NCBI GenBank assembly: GCA_022841745.1
Contig: JALHQW010000007.1
Coordinates: forward strand, 124,001-188,000
Length of the DNA: 64,000 nt
Reading direction: 5' to 3'
From: Saprospiraceae bacterium
Lineage (GTDB): Bacteria; Bacteroidota; Bacteroidia; Chitinophagales; Saprospiraceae
This document shows, piece by piece, positions 49,101-57,010 of the stretch. The position numbers and the translations under genes were made by a program. Each line of letters starts with the position of its first letter. Position 1 is the stretch's first letter. Under the pieces are notes generated by a model, which saw only the letters and a program-made list of their open reading frames with translations, had not been told where the DNA came from and searched no databases.

Positions 49101-51684
49101 CGCTACCACTCCAATCAGAAAAAGTAAGGGTGGAGGTAGCGGTCAGTGTACCAGCAGCGGCATTCGAGATATTCCCGCTGATGAAATGGGTGGAGGCAGC
49201 CCGGTATTCCCCACTAGTAATTGTCAGGTTGTTCACCGGGAAGTTACCAGAAGTGGATACGTGGCGGTTCGTGCCGCCAGTGGTTGCATCAACTACTAAT
49301 GTGCCGCCAATCTTGAAGGAAGCACTGTTGGTCAGGTTGATAAGGTAACCATTGGAATGCCCACCATTGTTGGTGGTGGTGCCGTTGCCCATCTGTAGCG
49401 TCCAGCCAGCACCTGTGCTTACGTTCAAGCCCGTTGCAGGGAAAACCTTGAAGGCCGCGTTGGTAGTGGTGGTTGATGCAGGAGGGTCAACCACGATAAA
49501 AGTACCGCCTGTAAGTTGAAGGTGATTTACATTGTTGCAGAAGAAATCTGCAATATGCGTTAATACGCTTTCTCCTGCAACACCGTTGTTGCCATCCACG
49601 TTGATGGTGCCGCCCGATTGCTTGAAAACACCCGTAGTGGTGTCCAAAGTTCTGAAAGCACCTTTCACGTTCAAGGTGCCGCCCTGCATGTCAAAAGTAC
49701 CTGCGCCAATATCGAACCTTGCATCGGCACGTGGGGTGCAGGCGTCCACGGTCAGGTCACCGCTCGTCATGGTGAGCACACCACTTGGGCCGATGTTAAC
49801 ACCCTTAGCAACAAGGCTTGCGCTATTGATGGTAACCGCATGGGTGATGTAAACGTTATCGGTGCAAGTAGGAACAGTTCCTTTAGACCAAGTAGCTGCT
49901 GAGTTCCAGTTGCCAGCGGCAATGGAAGCATTGGGTGCATCTGCGTTGCTCAAGCCCAAATAGAGGGCACCGCCTGTCAAATCTGCCAATGCAGTGCCGC
50001 CCGTGAAGTTTCTTTGACCGCAGGGAGTCGTGGTTCCTGCCTGGTTAGTACCAGCAACAGCACTTGCCCTAACCAAACGGGGATAAACCGGAGGAGGAGG
50101 GCCAAAAATATTTGGTGCTACCACTACAAATTCAATGGAGGCACATGCTAGCGTACCAGAAAGGATGGATGCTGACCAATTCTCGTTGGTTCGCTGTTCC
50201 ACCGTATAGGCAGGGTTTGCATCTGCAATTGATACACCAGTAAAGCCAGTGGCCTCCGTGTAGGTTACGCCCAAGATACCTGCCCCAGTTGGCGTGGTCC
50301 TCTCAAACCAAGCACTCCGGTTTAGTCCTGATGAGTTGATAAAGGGATACCTTGATGTAGTAGTGGTGGGGTCAGCACCTGCCGTAATGGCTGAGCCAGT
50401 AGTTGATGTGGATTGTCCCCGGCCAAATGTACCTGACAAAATACCGCCAGACCCAACTGTTAATGTTCCACCCGCTGTGGCAGTTCCACAAGAGAGCCAG
50501 TTGCCCGTAATGGCTACCCTGCCCGCAGTGAAGGCAGTGGTACCTGAAACCATAATACCATTCGCGCCCCAAGTAATGCTGGGGAAGGTAGTAGAGGTAT
50601 TGTTGAAGGTCAAACCGGCAATGGTACTGCTTGTGAAAGTACCGGCACCGCTTACGGTTTGAGGCGCAGTTCCCGTCAGTTGGAGGACAGAGCTTGTCTT
50701 GGAGAGGTCAATGGTACCGTTGTTGGTGATATTGCCTCTAGCTATCAGTGTCTTGCCTGTCGTACCATTGAAAACATTGACCGTTCCAGTTGCATCCACA
50801 GTCAAGTTGCCAGCAACCGAAAGAATGGTGGCTGTTGTCGGCCACGCCAATGTTCCTGTGCCGTTCACCGTTACGTTGTTCACATTGTAGGTAGTAGCTA
50901 CTGCGTCGAGGGTCACCGTGTGGCCAGCAGCAATGGTAACGTTGTCCTGAATTGTAGGCGTAAAACCCGCATCCCAAGTAGAGGGTGCCGTCCAGTTGCC
51001 GGAAGCAATTGATGTAAAATTGCCTGGCGCACGGGATATCAAAGAGATATTGTCTATAGAATGGCCAGGAATAGTTCCACCAGAAGTGTCGCTCTTCCAC
51101 ATGAATACTATTCGAAAGGTGGTACCGGCATAGCTGGCAGGTACAGTTGCCGTTACCGTGTTTACGGTACCGTTTACGCCGAGAACTGTATTTGCCAAAT
51201 GCACCCCACCTGTTAAACCTGCCGGTACGTTAGTGGTACCACTGCCTGGGTGAGTAGCAGCTCCAACAGGTGTAGTCGAAGTTGGGACTGCATACACTTG
51301 TATGATGTCCCAGCTACCCTCGCCAACGCCGTGCCAATTGAAGCTAAGTGTAATGATGGATTCACCAGCAGGGACAGTCACGTCGCGCCAAAAGTAATTT
51401 TGACAAGGTGTGGTAAGGGAATAGGTAGCGTCGGTGCAACTATTGCTTGAAGGGTAAGCAAAGTCACCTGAAAATGGAGCACCTGGCGCACCTCCGTAAG
51501 TCCCTACACACCAAGGGTTGTTGGCTGAGCTTGAAACAGACCAACCATTAGCGGCAAAGCCGCCAGCGGTCGCAAACCCCCCATCCCCAGCTGGATTTAT
51601 CAGGGTAGTCTGAGCGTAGGACTCTATTTGCAAAAAAGCAAACAAGCCTACCAGAAATAGCAAACGAGTAACAGATTTCATCAT
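43123..51684 (-). CDS. Giant multidomain surface protein with dockerin-like C-terminus
   Basis: About 2853 residues from ATG 51684; the frame is open to 51789 but the extra 35 residues precede a clean signal peptide (RLLFLVGLFAFLQIESYAQ). Domains in order: a jelly-roll-like N-terminal domain; three G8/parallel-beta-like blocks opening with WNSAATW or SGNWTAPSTW; two FN3 domains (~1180-1400); several choice-of-anchor-like and Ig-like domains (CVGSTVMFNVV, GDAGNYDVIV); PKD-like linkers; and a ~190-residue C-terminal module with a dockerin-like EF loop (DLDGSGFTDLPD) ending WEANFNNLVDAVTP. No type A sorting domain. Role inferred: adhesin or matrix protein. Confidence 0.87.
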   Translation of the reverse strand: MMKSVTRLLFLVGLFAFLQIESYAQTTLINPAGDGGFATAGGFAANGWSVSSSANNPWCVGTYGGAPGAPFSGDFAYPSSNSCTDATYSLTTPCQNYFWRDVTVPAGESIITLSFNWHGVGEGSWDIIQVYAVPTSTTPVGAATHPGSGTTNVPAGLTGGVHLANTVLGVNGTVNTVTATVPASYAGTTFRIVFMWKSDTSGGTIPGHSIDNISLISRAPGNFTSIASGNWTAPSTWDAGFTPTIQDNVTIAAGHTVTLDAVATTYNVNNVTVNGTGTLAWPTTATILSVAGNLTVDATGTVNVFNGTTGKTLIARGNITNNGTIDLSKTSSVLQLTGTAPQTVSGAGTFTSSTIAGLTFNNTSTTFPSITWGANGIMVSGTTAFTAGRVAITGNWLSCGTATAGGTLTVGSGGILSGTFGRGQSTSTTGSAITAGADPTTTTSRYPFINSSGLNRSAWFERTTPTGAGILGVTYTEATGFTGVSIADANPAYTVEQRTNENWSASILSGTLACASIEFVVVAPNIFGPPPPVYPRLVRASAVAGTNQAGTTTPCGQRNFTGGTALADLTGGALYLGLSNADAPNASIAAGNWNSAATWSKGTVPTCTDNVYITHAVTINSASLVAKGVNIGPSGVLTMTSGDLTVDACTPRADARFDIGAGTFDMQGGTLNVKGAFRTLDTTTGVFKQSGGTINVDGNNGVAGESVLTHIADFFCNNVNHLQLTGGTFIVVDPPASTTTTNAAFKVFPATGLNVSTGAGWTLQMGNGTTTNNGGHSNGYLINLTNSASFKIGGTLVVDATTGGTNRHVSTSGNFPVNNLTITSGEYRAASTHFISGNISNAAAGTLTATSTLTFSDWSGSAGVVGASASQISGAGTFRNLTASPTANLTGLTMNTTGGLTLNLPLTMSGTLTMTKGIIYTTATNTLRLGTATAAATLSGTTFADDTHIDGPFLRTYGTTTATNTFTNTHLWPTGKGAKYLPIWLSPTTTAAGTIFTGEAFNSNTGSAGPGVTNLSNNTWSIIPSSTANLTNVHIQVGDVSIGSTNQILQAPSAVGAYGGIVTGTLYTAGTPVNTLKTNPSGSPIPTASFTGFFAYGDLTPCVAPTAQPTALNFVSIGATTLTANFTAASPVADAYLVVRYVTGGTETPPVNTTQYAVNGALGAGTVVAVGSTTTFNQTGLTANQGYDYYVYSFNNIGCGGGPIYLTTSPLFGTVTTCNTPAIGAPTTFVNTGRSMTTLDISWTASSTAGVTYEVDVATNSTYTNFIQYANNAGGGTTYTITGLTAQTLYYIRVRAYDGNTNCYSTNLTGNNSTLCPGTTVPYSENLNGTLTCVGQLLNTGTGNSWTTNTTSLPSGMSGTTARIASSTSLVTDRYFHFRALTLTGGTSYDLIFKYANSSATATLSLEAQYNSSLATGGTVLGNLANVSNITAQTATLSFIPSTSGDYYILIRATGPTAVTTSTVHIDDIEVIATPTCSAANGGTASSTYTGNTACGNSNSTTLSSTGYSTGLGISYQWQRSNDNFVSDIVNISGATNPLSATGTFLVGNNYFRLKVECSFGMLVGYSNITSNVSYSNPQLVSTTPGSRCGTGTVTLGASANPGDDIRWYAASTGGIPLGTGTSFTTPSISTTTTYHAAAVSGAASQSGLGQTSQPTSTGFSVERGIVINTNGPITIQTAQFYSTVTTGNITGTARLVDHTTGTQVGASVPVTFPSAGVASWYTMTLNLAVPAAGPYRLLIGFSSGSVSSHSTGADYTMSPWNNLGTFGSITSGYDGGVVTGGYYYFYNISASGGCEGTRTPVVATVTTPPALTLSAASSTICQGATSGTVTITSTIGDYDTYTWNPLTGVSGTAGTGYTFNPTATTAYVLTATQTGGLMCANTVAHNVTVNPLPTSIAATATPSEVCTGDNSQLTSSAATSLSLMTFTSGSGASLETITTPVVLTTVTSGTIDDGSNEITPSPAFSFRFNGTTYTNFSASTNGWLRMGNTASSAIPTSLISPTANGIFAFGRDANLNPTNAGNLTHGPAAGGKYVFQYTNNAGASGGAESATIFVTAQVVLWGDASADPGKIEIIYGSSMGTPATGGAIGIATATGTYFNAVTGNNSALTLAAAYPASGTIYTFSPALTYSWSPATFLSATNIPNPVATAVTATTAYTVTISNTFGCSSTANTTVTVVTGPGITTHPAAQAKCVGSTVMFNVVATGPSLTYQWRKDMVNLTNGGTISGATSATLTITGLVAGDAGNYDVIVTSTCGSPVTSNQAALTVETTFPTAAVTPASASICVGGNVALTASGAGGGGTYSWSPSTGLSGTTGPNVTASPTATTIYTVVATNAGGCSDSETVTVSVYPVPDISASPATASISCGTVQAITATQALPASGYPFLASSGTFTALSGGTAVDDIEVDDAVAAAAIPIGFSFSFEGTTYTDVYASSNGWLSFNAAAGTATTTQQRTNVSTAPAVMLPLIAPLWDDLAGAAVSSSAASYTVTGAPGSQVFTFEWLNWEWGFSASTAVISFQVKLYEGTNKIEFVYRQEAGATVSPSASIGLMTSSSNYKMLDGTGTNPNALTATFTTSLATKPATGQVYSFERPVSTLLWSPTTNLFQDMAATIPYTNQDLATVYAKPTANTTYTVTGTNAGNCNDAATSAITVTGNSVLTLSNTFIEGYMTNATTMRPVLMNSYPLAMPPFTSTQCDTITVELRGTSSPYTLAYSAKAVLNTSGGATVNFPCAAAGNSYYLVIKGRNIITTWSASPVATGVTYGYNFDNAADAFGSNMATVFGVPAIFSGNFITTPPDNNTYVGLEEYIQWEADFNNLVEGYVPSDLDGSGFTDLPDYILWEANFNNLVDAVTP

Positions 51685-51762
51685 GCCAATTGAAATATTG
51701 AGTGAAAGAAATAATTTGATTCCGAAGGGAAAAAATTGATTAGAACGTAAACGGATGAGTCC

Positions 51763-51990
51763 AATTTGGATTGATAGGATGCCATTCAATGTGGCTTACT
51801 AAACCTTTTCGTCACTGCCTTGATAGAGATTGGGCATCTAAGGGATTAGGCTTTTCCGTTGTTCATAAAAAATGACTGCGCTCAAAATCAGTGATAAAAA
51901 TCACTTGATACCTAACTAAATTACGGCGAAAGCCTATTCGGCGTTGCAAACGTAGTGAAATCAAAACAATTTTCGTACGTTGAGATTGAA
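51763..51990 (-). repeat. 5' flank of the giant gene, duplicated at 54694-54928
   Basis: The upstream region, including GCAAACGTAGTGAAATCAAA and the CTAAGGGA-TAGGCTTTTCCGTTG block, is about 80 percent alike in both places. CAAACGTA (51947-51954) gives TACGTTTG on the minus strand, a possible -7 element conserved in both copies. Likely holds the giant gene's promoter and leader. Confidence 0.8.
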
Positions 51991-52080
51991 ATTTATTTTT
52001 TTGTGACTTGTTTGGATCAGGGGTTGGAACTGGAGCAGCGCACCGAAATCTTTGTAGCCAAGGCAAAATTCTAGGCTTTG

Positions 52081-52188
52081 GAGGTTGTATCATTAGTTTG
52101 TTGGGCCTTCGGCCTAACAAATTAATGAACGCAGGGACACAGAGGCGCAGCGGATTTTTTCAAATGCTGCGCCTCTGTGCCCATGATT
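52081..52188 (+). repeat. Dispersed ~110-bp palindromic element, copy 1
   Basis: Contains TTGGGCCTTCGGCC, TTAATGAACGCAG and a hairpin of CACAGAGGCGCAGC with its complement. A rearranged relative in the opposite orientation is at 57011-57118. A further spacer phrase (ACCGAAATCTTTGTAG, 52040-52055) recurs near 59743. Confidence 0.8.
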
Positions 52189-52261
52189 TGAAATTAATTT
52201 TTTCGAATATGGATCAATTTAGTGTATATTGCTTCATCGCCGTTCGGCGGGACTCCTTGAA

Positions 52262-52414
52262 GGGGCGGCAAATTGATTTTTTGCTGAGGCAAAAAATCAA
52301 TTTGCCGCCCCTAAAAAAAAACGATTCGGCGGCGTGTGGCTCTGCCACACGCCGCCGAAACGTTTTTTTTTTAGGTGAAACGAAAATTTTGCGAAGCAAA
52401 ATTTTCGTTTCACC
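52262..52414 (-). repeat. Three-hairpin cassette, copy 2
   Basis: Hairpin 1 has 23-bp arms (52262-52284, 52289-52311; loop TGAG). Hairpin 2 spans 52320-52364 (loop TCT; one mismatch). Hairpin 3 has 19-bp perfect arms (52374-52392, 52396-52414; loop GAA). Loops of hairpins 1 and 3 are the reverse complements of those in copy 1; that of hairpin 2 is not. Lies downstream of the paralogous small T9SS gene. Confidence 0.9.
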
Positions 52415-52459
52415 TTTCCTGGGAGCAGCGGTACGCTAAATAGTGGCAAGCCAAGCCCC

Positions 52460-53599
52460 TTACTGCTTGACGATTTGCTCCATCAGCTGCTCAAAGCCGT
52501 TATCTATCTTGACGAAGTAGGTGCCTGCAGCAAAGCGGGTCAGGTCAACCTGGATATCGGCCACCCCTTTCTCAATTTCCATGTCTGAAACCTGCAGCAG
52601 CCGACCGTTCACATCCGTCACCGATACCGTCAGGTTCGTTAACTTGGGTAGGTTCACCTGTAGGGTCACCTTGTCGCTCGTCGGCATGGGAAACACGGTC
52701 ACCACGCCAAAATCCTCCAATTTGCGCTTCACGGTCACCACGTTCGAGTATTCGTAGTGGCCGTCGATGTCCACCAGCTTTAGGCGATAGTTACTAACTG
52801 GTAGGGGGTGCTCGTCTTCTAAGCTGTACTCCCGTATTTCCTGCGTTGTGCCAGCGCCCAGCTTCCTGCCCACCTCTATCCAGTTGGCAATGCCGTCCTC
52901 AGAACGCTCCACGATGTGGTACTGGCTGTTCATCTCCGTGGCAGTTGTCCAGGAGACCATGTTCACAGGGCCCCGCTCCGTTGCGGTCAGCGAGGTCAGC
53001 TCTACGGGCAGTATGCCCGAAATGACGGCTCCGGTGGCCGTTAGGTTGGTATTGGCCACGCTATACAGCGCAGAGTTCGGGTTGCCATTGCAATAGCCTA
53101 CTATTGAAGGCACCGCTGCCCCTGACGTTACCCAGGTTAGCGTGATGTCCCCGGCCGGCAGCGGATCGCCACCCGTCCTCGTGAAGCGGAACCGCCCAAA
53201 CTTCGTGGACATGGTTGGCATCGTCGGCGCAGAAGCCTCGGGGGTCGGAGCCTGTACGATGCGCATCGCCCTTAGGCCAGAAATTGCGGGGGCGGAAAGC
53301 GTCAAGGCCCCAGTTGGTGCGGGGGGCTGGGGGGCATCAATCAAGGAGAAAATCCCCAATACAGCGGACGTCCCGATGCCGATCGTGGCACCGTTTATCC
53401 CCGATGTTTTAATGGGAATGGAACCGTTAGTGTTATGGAACCACACGTCGAACTCGATGATGTCCGTGCTTACCCTTGTGCCGTTCTCAACGCTTATGGC
53501 TGCAGTGGAACCGGGACAGGCCTGGCCCAGCGATTCGTTTGGCAGTAAGCCCAGCGAGGCCGCCAGCGCAATCAAAAAATGTAATGGATTCTTCGTCAT
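52460..53599 (-). CDS. Small T9SS-sorted beta-sandwich protein, copy B
   Basis: 379 residues, closely similar throughout to the gene at 41821 (same ACPGSTAA start of the mature chain, FDVWFHNTNG, LPVELTSLTATERGPVN and VFPMPTSDKVT). The signal peptide ends NESLGQ. Domain plan: beta-sandwich domain, FN3-like segment, T9SS type A sorting domain at the C-terminus. It follows the decayed giant gene, as copy A follows the intact one, so the pair giant plus small was duplicated as a unit. Both small copies are intact, suggesting selection for the small protein even without its neighbour. Confidence 0.85.
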   Translation of the reverse strand: MTKNPLHFLIALAASLGLLPNESLGQACPGSTAAISVENGTRVSTDIIEFDVWFHNTNGSIPIKTSGINGATIGIGTSAVLGIFSLIDAPQPPAPTGALTLSAPAISGLRAMRIVQAPTPEASAPTMPTMSTKFGRFRFTRTGGDPLPAGDITLTWVTSGAAVPSIVGYCNGNPNSALYSVANTNLTATGAVISGILPVELTSLTATERGPVNMVSWTTATEMNSQYHIVERSEDGIANWIEVGRKLGAGTTQEIREYSLEDEHPLPVSNYRLKLVDIDGHYEYSNVVTVKRKLEDFGVVTVFPMPTSDKVTLQVNLPKLTNLTVSVTDVNGRLLQVSDMEIEKGVADIQVDLTRFAAGTYFVKIDNGFEQLMEQIVKQ

Positions 53600-53733
53600 T
53601 TCTATTGAATTTTAGATTTTAAATTATTCATCCAACTGTTCAGGTGCGTTTGGCCGATGAACTGAGAAGCGGTTCCCATTAGGTGGAAATTCCAATCCAA
53701 ATACTGGGAATCCCTTCCGGGTTGTGCTGATTG

Positions 53734-54690
53734 TTAGGGCGTGACCACATCAACGAGGTTGTTAAAATTAGCCTATCAAATGATGTAATCAGGAAGATCG
53801 GTGTAGCCGCTACCATCAAGGTCGGAAGGGACATAGCCCTCTGCGAGGTTGTTGAAGTCGGATTCCTATTGAATGTACTCTTCCAAGCCTACAAAGGTAT
53901 TATTGTCTGGTGGAGTGATGACAAAATTGCCACTAAAAATCGCTGGCACACCAAAAGAAGTTGCCATGTTCATGCCAAAAGCATCAGCCACGTTGTCAAA
54001 ATTATAGCCATAGGTGACTCCAGTAGCCACTGGGCTTGCGCTCCAAGTGGTTATGATGTTCCTGCCCTTGATGACGAGGTAGTAACTGTTCCCAGCTGCT
54101 GCCCAGGGGAAGTTTACGGTAGCACCACCCGACGTGTTCAAAACCGCTTTCGCAGAATACGCCAAGGTAAAGGGCGACATTGTACTACGGAGTTCCACCA
54201 TTATGGTGTCACATTGTGTGGAGGTGAATGGCGGCATTGCCATAGGATAGTTGTTCATAAGGACAGGCCGCATCGTAGTCGCATTTTTCATATACCCTTC
54301 AATAAAAGTATTGCTCAGCGTGAGCACCGAATTGCCTGTGACCGTGATGGCAGAAGTTGCCGTAGCGGTACAGCTGAATGCATTGGTTCTACGGAACTAC
54401 CACTACAAATAGAAGCAGATATGGGTGTAACCACAGCTGTAGGTATGGTAGTTTCTAACGTCAGTGCAGCCAGGTTGCTCATAACGGGCGAGCCACAAGT
54501 GGCTGATACAATTACATCATAGTTGCCTGCATCACCAACAACTATACCTGTTATAGTCAGCGAAGCTGTCGTTGCGCCAGAGATGGTGCCACCGTCAACA
54601 AGTGGAGTGCCTCCTAACCTCCACTGGTAGGTCAGGCCTGGGCCTGATGCTACCACATTGAACACTGCTGTTGAACCAACGCAATGAGAC
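53734..54690 (-). pseudogene. Decayed second copy of the giant gene (internal deletions, stops)
   Basis: Two fragments of a giant-gene homologue. An Ig-like piece (54683 to ~54390, MFNVVASGPGLTYQW) is followed by a frameshift and the C-terminal module (~54327 to 53734). Relative to the intact gene, about 6.6 kb upstream and 1.1 kb between the pieces are missing. The C-terminal part has three in-frame stops where the intact copy has Trp, Trp and Glu (GLEEYIQ-stop; II-stop-stop-ANFNN). The EF loop DLDGSGYTDLPD is still readable. No start codon or signal peptide remains. Confidence 0.9.
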
Positions 54691-54693
54691 CTA

Positions 54694-54928
54694 AATCTTG
54701 GATTGATTTGATGCCATTCTGCGTCGCAAACTAAACCATTTCGCTACTTCCTTTAATATAGAATGTGCATCTAAGGGAATAGGCTTTTCCGTTGTCCATT
54801 AAAAATTCTTGCGCTCAAAATCAGTGAGCAGATCACTTTTACCTAATTATTTACGGTGAAAGCCTCTTTGACGTTGCAAACGTAGTGAAATCAAAACAAC
54901 TTTCTTGCGTTGAGATTGAACATTATTT
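54694..54928 (-). repeat. 5' flank copy fused to the giant pseudogene
   Basis: Matches 51763-51990 over most of its length, showing that the deletion joined the promoter and leader region directly to the Ig-like fragment. The -7-like CAAACGTA is preserved here. Confidence 0.8.
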
Positions 54929-55041
54929 TTGTGTGTATTGAAAGAAAGCGCTTTGCCAAATTTAGGTCGCAAAGTGGAGATTTCTCAACCTAATTTTATT
55001 CCTTATTATCAAAAATTTAAAAATAAAAACAAATCGTCACA

Positions 55042-55791
55042 ATGTCAATTTTTAACATAATTTCAACAACAGCGATTTTATGGTCATTTCTTTTTGGGGG
55101 TTGCTTTAAAAAAACGACGCCCGGTTTGATGACCAAAATGGAGGACGAGACACGTCAACTAATTGTAGTACGTACACTAAACGCCGAAGAAACGATTGGT
55201 TTTCTCCAAGCTTATGAGCAAAAAGCGGGTGGATGGGTAGCCGTTGGCCAGCGCATCGAAGTATCGGTCGGTCGCAGTGGCTTGGCACCAGCCACCCATA
55301 GCGCCTCCAAGCCCAACCAGCCCATAAAACGGGAAGGCGACGGCAAATCACCCGCAGGTATATTTAATTTTGGTCATATCTTCGGATACGCCCCGGCTGC
55401 CGAGGTCAAGTTCAAGATGCCCTATACCCATGCTACGGACGCGCTCGAATGCGTGGACGACAGCAACTCCCGCTTCTACAACCAATTAGTGGACAACCAA
55501 TCCGTTCAAAAAGACTGGACGAGCAGCGAGTTCATGCGCCGCCAAGACCACCAATACCGCTGGGGTATCGTGGTCAACCATAATACCTCCCCTACCCTGC
55601 CCTTGGGCGGTTCCTGCATTTTCCTGCACATTTGGAAAGAACCAGGCGCCCCCACTTCCGGCTGCACGGCCATGGCCGAGGAAAATTTGTTGGAACTGCT
55701 GCACTGGCTCGACCCTGCCAAGTCGCCCCGCCTTTTACAAGTAGTTGAAAAGGACTACCCTGCCTACCAAAAAGCATTCGGATTGCCGTGA
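55042..55791 (+). CDS. L,D-transpeptidase (YkuD-like), probable lipoprotein
   Basis: 249 residues. N-terminal hydrophobic segment ends in FGGC (Cys21), a possible lipobox. The catalytic region has SCIFLHIWKEPGAPTSGCTAM, with the His and the Cys of the S/T-x-G-C motif as in YkuD enzymes, which cross-link peptidoglycan or attach proteins to it. The upstream SPAGIFNFGHIFGY is typical (GDGKSPAGIF). The upstream ATG at 55042 was preferred because it supplies the signal segment. Envelope role; not obviously in an operon. Confidence 0.88.
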   Translation: MSIFNIISTTAILWSFLFGGCFKKTTPGLMTKMEDETRQLIVVRTLNAEETIGFLQAYEQKAGGWVAVGQRIEVSVGRSGLAPATHSASKPNQPIKREGDGKSPAGIFNFGHIFGYAPAAEVKFKMPYTHATDALECVDDSNSRFYNQLVDNQSVQKDWTSSEFMRRQDHQYRWGIVVNHNTSPTLPLGGSCIFLHIWKEPGAPTSGCTAMAEENLLELLHWLDPAKSPRLLQVVEKDYPAYQKAFGLP

Positions 55792-55799
55792 AACGGGGG

Positions 55800-55834
55800 A
55801 CAGTTGACGATAGACGATGGACGATGGACGGTGG
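55800..55834. repeat. GGACGATGGACG-type tandem repeat
   Basis: Units ACGATAG, ACGATGG, ACGGTGG between two convergent genes; a possible complementary GCCGTCCACCGTTGGCCG block follows near 55890. Relatives are at 16424 and 59591. Confidence 0.75.
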
Positions 55835-55907
55835 TTGGAAGAAGGATGATGATGGAGGCAAACCAGCGTTAGACCGCTGTATCTCCTTTGCCGTCCACCG
55901 TTGGCCG

Positions 55908-56846
55908 TTAAAACACCCTCCTCCCCTCCTCGGGGTTCTCGAAGAAATCGTAGCCGAGGGTAAGGGTATGCGTGGCGGGGAGGGAAATATTGGATATGGT
56001 CTGGTCGTTGTATTGCAGGGCATAGCCAAACCGGAAATTGTCAAAAAGGAACATGCCCGAAATACCGATTCTCCGTTGGTTGATGCCGTTCTCCACCCTG
56101 GAAATGCCGCCAAGCAGGCCGACCACATAACTGCCTTCGATGAAAACGCTGAGGTGAAGGTCGGCTGAGTTGATTTGGTTGTCTGGGCGGAAATCCAAGT
56201 CGTTCAAGGTGTAGGGAGTGGCCTGTTTCAGCAAAATGGCTGGTTTCAAGTAGTATTCGTCGGTGATGTGGAACGTGCTTCCTGCATGGAGGTTGATCGT
56301 GCGGAAGCGCAATGGACCGCCCTCGTCATCAAAAAATGGCCTTTCGAAGAAATTGGGCATGGAGAAGCCAATGAAGGTGCGCTGGTTCTGCCAAAAAACG
56401 CCAGCCCCAGCCTCCATGGCCATGAAGCTAACGCCAAGGTTAACGTTCTCGTTTGCATCGAAATACGAAACCCCTGCCGTCGCACCGATGGCCAAGCTTC
56501 CGCCGGCCATGGGGAATAGCCTCGAAAACACTGGCTTGATGGAAAGCTCGTTGAAGTCAGGCTGGTTGTGGAACTGGAGCACCCCTCCAAAACCAACGTT
56601 CTCTCGTACGCCACCCCGGCCGTGCAAACTCACCATTGCGGAGCGGCTCAACTGCATGTCGGAGGCAAAGCTGCCATAGTAAAATGCCTCAAAGCTCGTT
56701 GCGTTTACCCGCCCGGCGTAGGCAGGGTTGAGCGGCAGCGCATTGAACTGGTACTGCATCAGGGAGTTGCGAAAGGTCTGGTCGTCCTGAGCAGTGGCAG
56801 CCAGACTCGCCGCCAAAATGAATACAAAAGCAAATAACTGTTTCAT
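55908..56846 (-). CDS. PorP/SprF-family T9SS-associated outer membrane protein
   Basis: About 312 residues from ATG 56846 (MKQLFAFVFILAAS); nine more residues are open upstream but precede the signal peptide, which ends ATAQ. Family signature: SLMQYQFNALPLNPAYAGR. Amphipathic strands alternate through GVLQFHN, LAIGATAGVSYF, YVVGLLGGIS, FRFGYALQYND to the end (TLTLGYDFFENPEEGRRVF). Second such protein in the window. Function as for the family: outer-membrane partner of T9SS substrates. Confidence 0.9.
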   Translation of the reverse strand: MKQLFAFVFILAASLAATAQDDQTFRNSLMQYQFNALPLNPAYAGRVNATSFEAFYYGSFASDMQLSRSAMVSLHGRGGVRENVGFGGVLQFHNQPDFNELSIKPVFSRLFPMAGGSLAIGATAGVSYFDANENVNLGVSFMAMEAGAGVFWQNQRTFIGFSMPNFFERPFFDDEGGPLRFRTINLHAGSTFHITDEYYLKPAILLKQATPYTLNDLDFRPDNQINSADLHLSVFIEGSYVVGLLGGISRVENGINQRRIGISGMFLFDNFRFGYALQYNDQTISNISLPATHTLTLGYDFFENPEEGRRVF

Positions 56847-57010
56847 GCCGCCAAAGTTAGCGGGTTTTGACACCGTTTCGCCGTTTGTTTTTCACAGAAA
56901 ATTTTTGGTTTTTACGTGAAATCCTACCTTCACGCTCGAAATTCAAAGGCGGAACAACCTGAGCCTGTATCATAAGTCAATTTTTCGCCTTCGTCGAAGA
57001 GTTTAATTTC

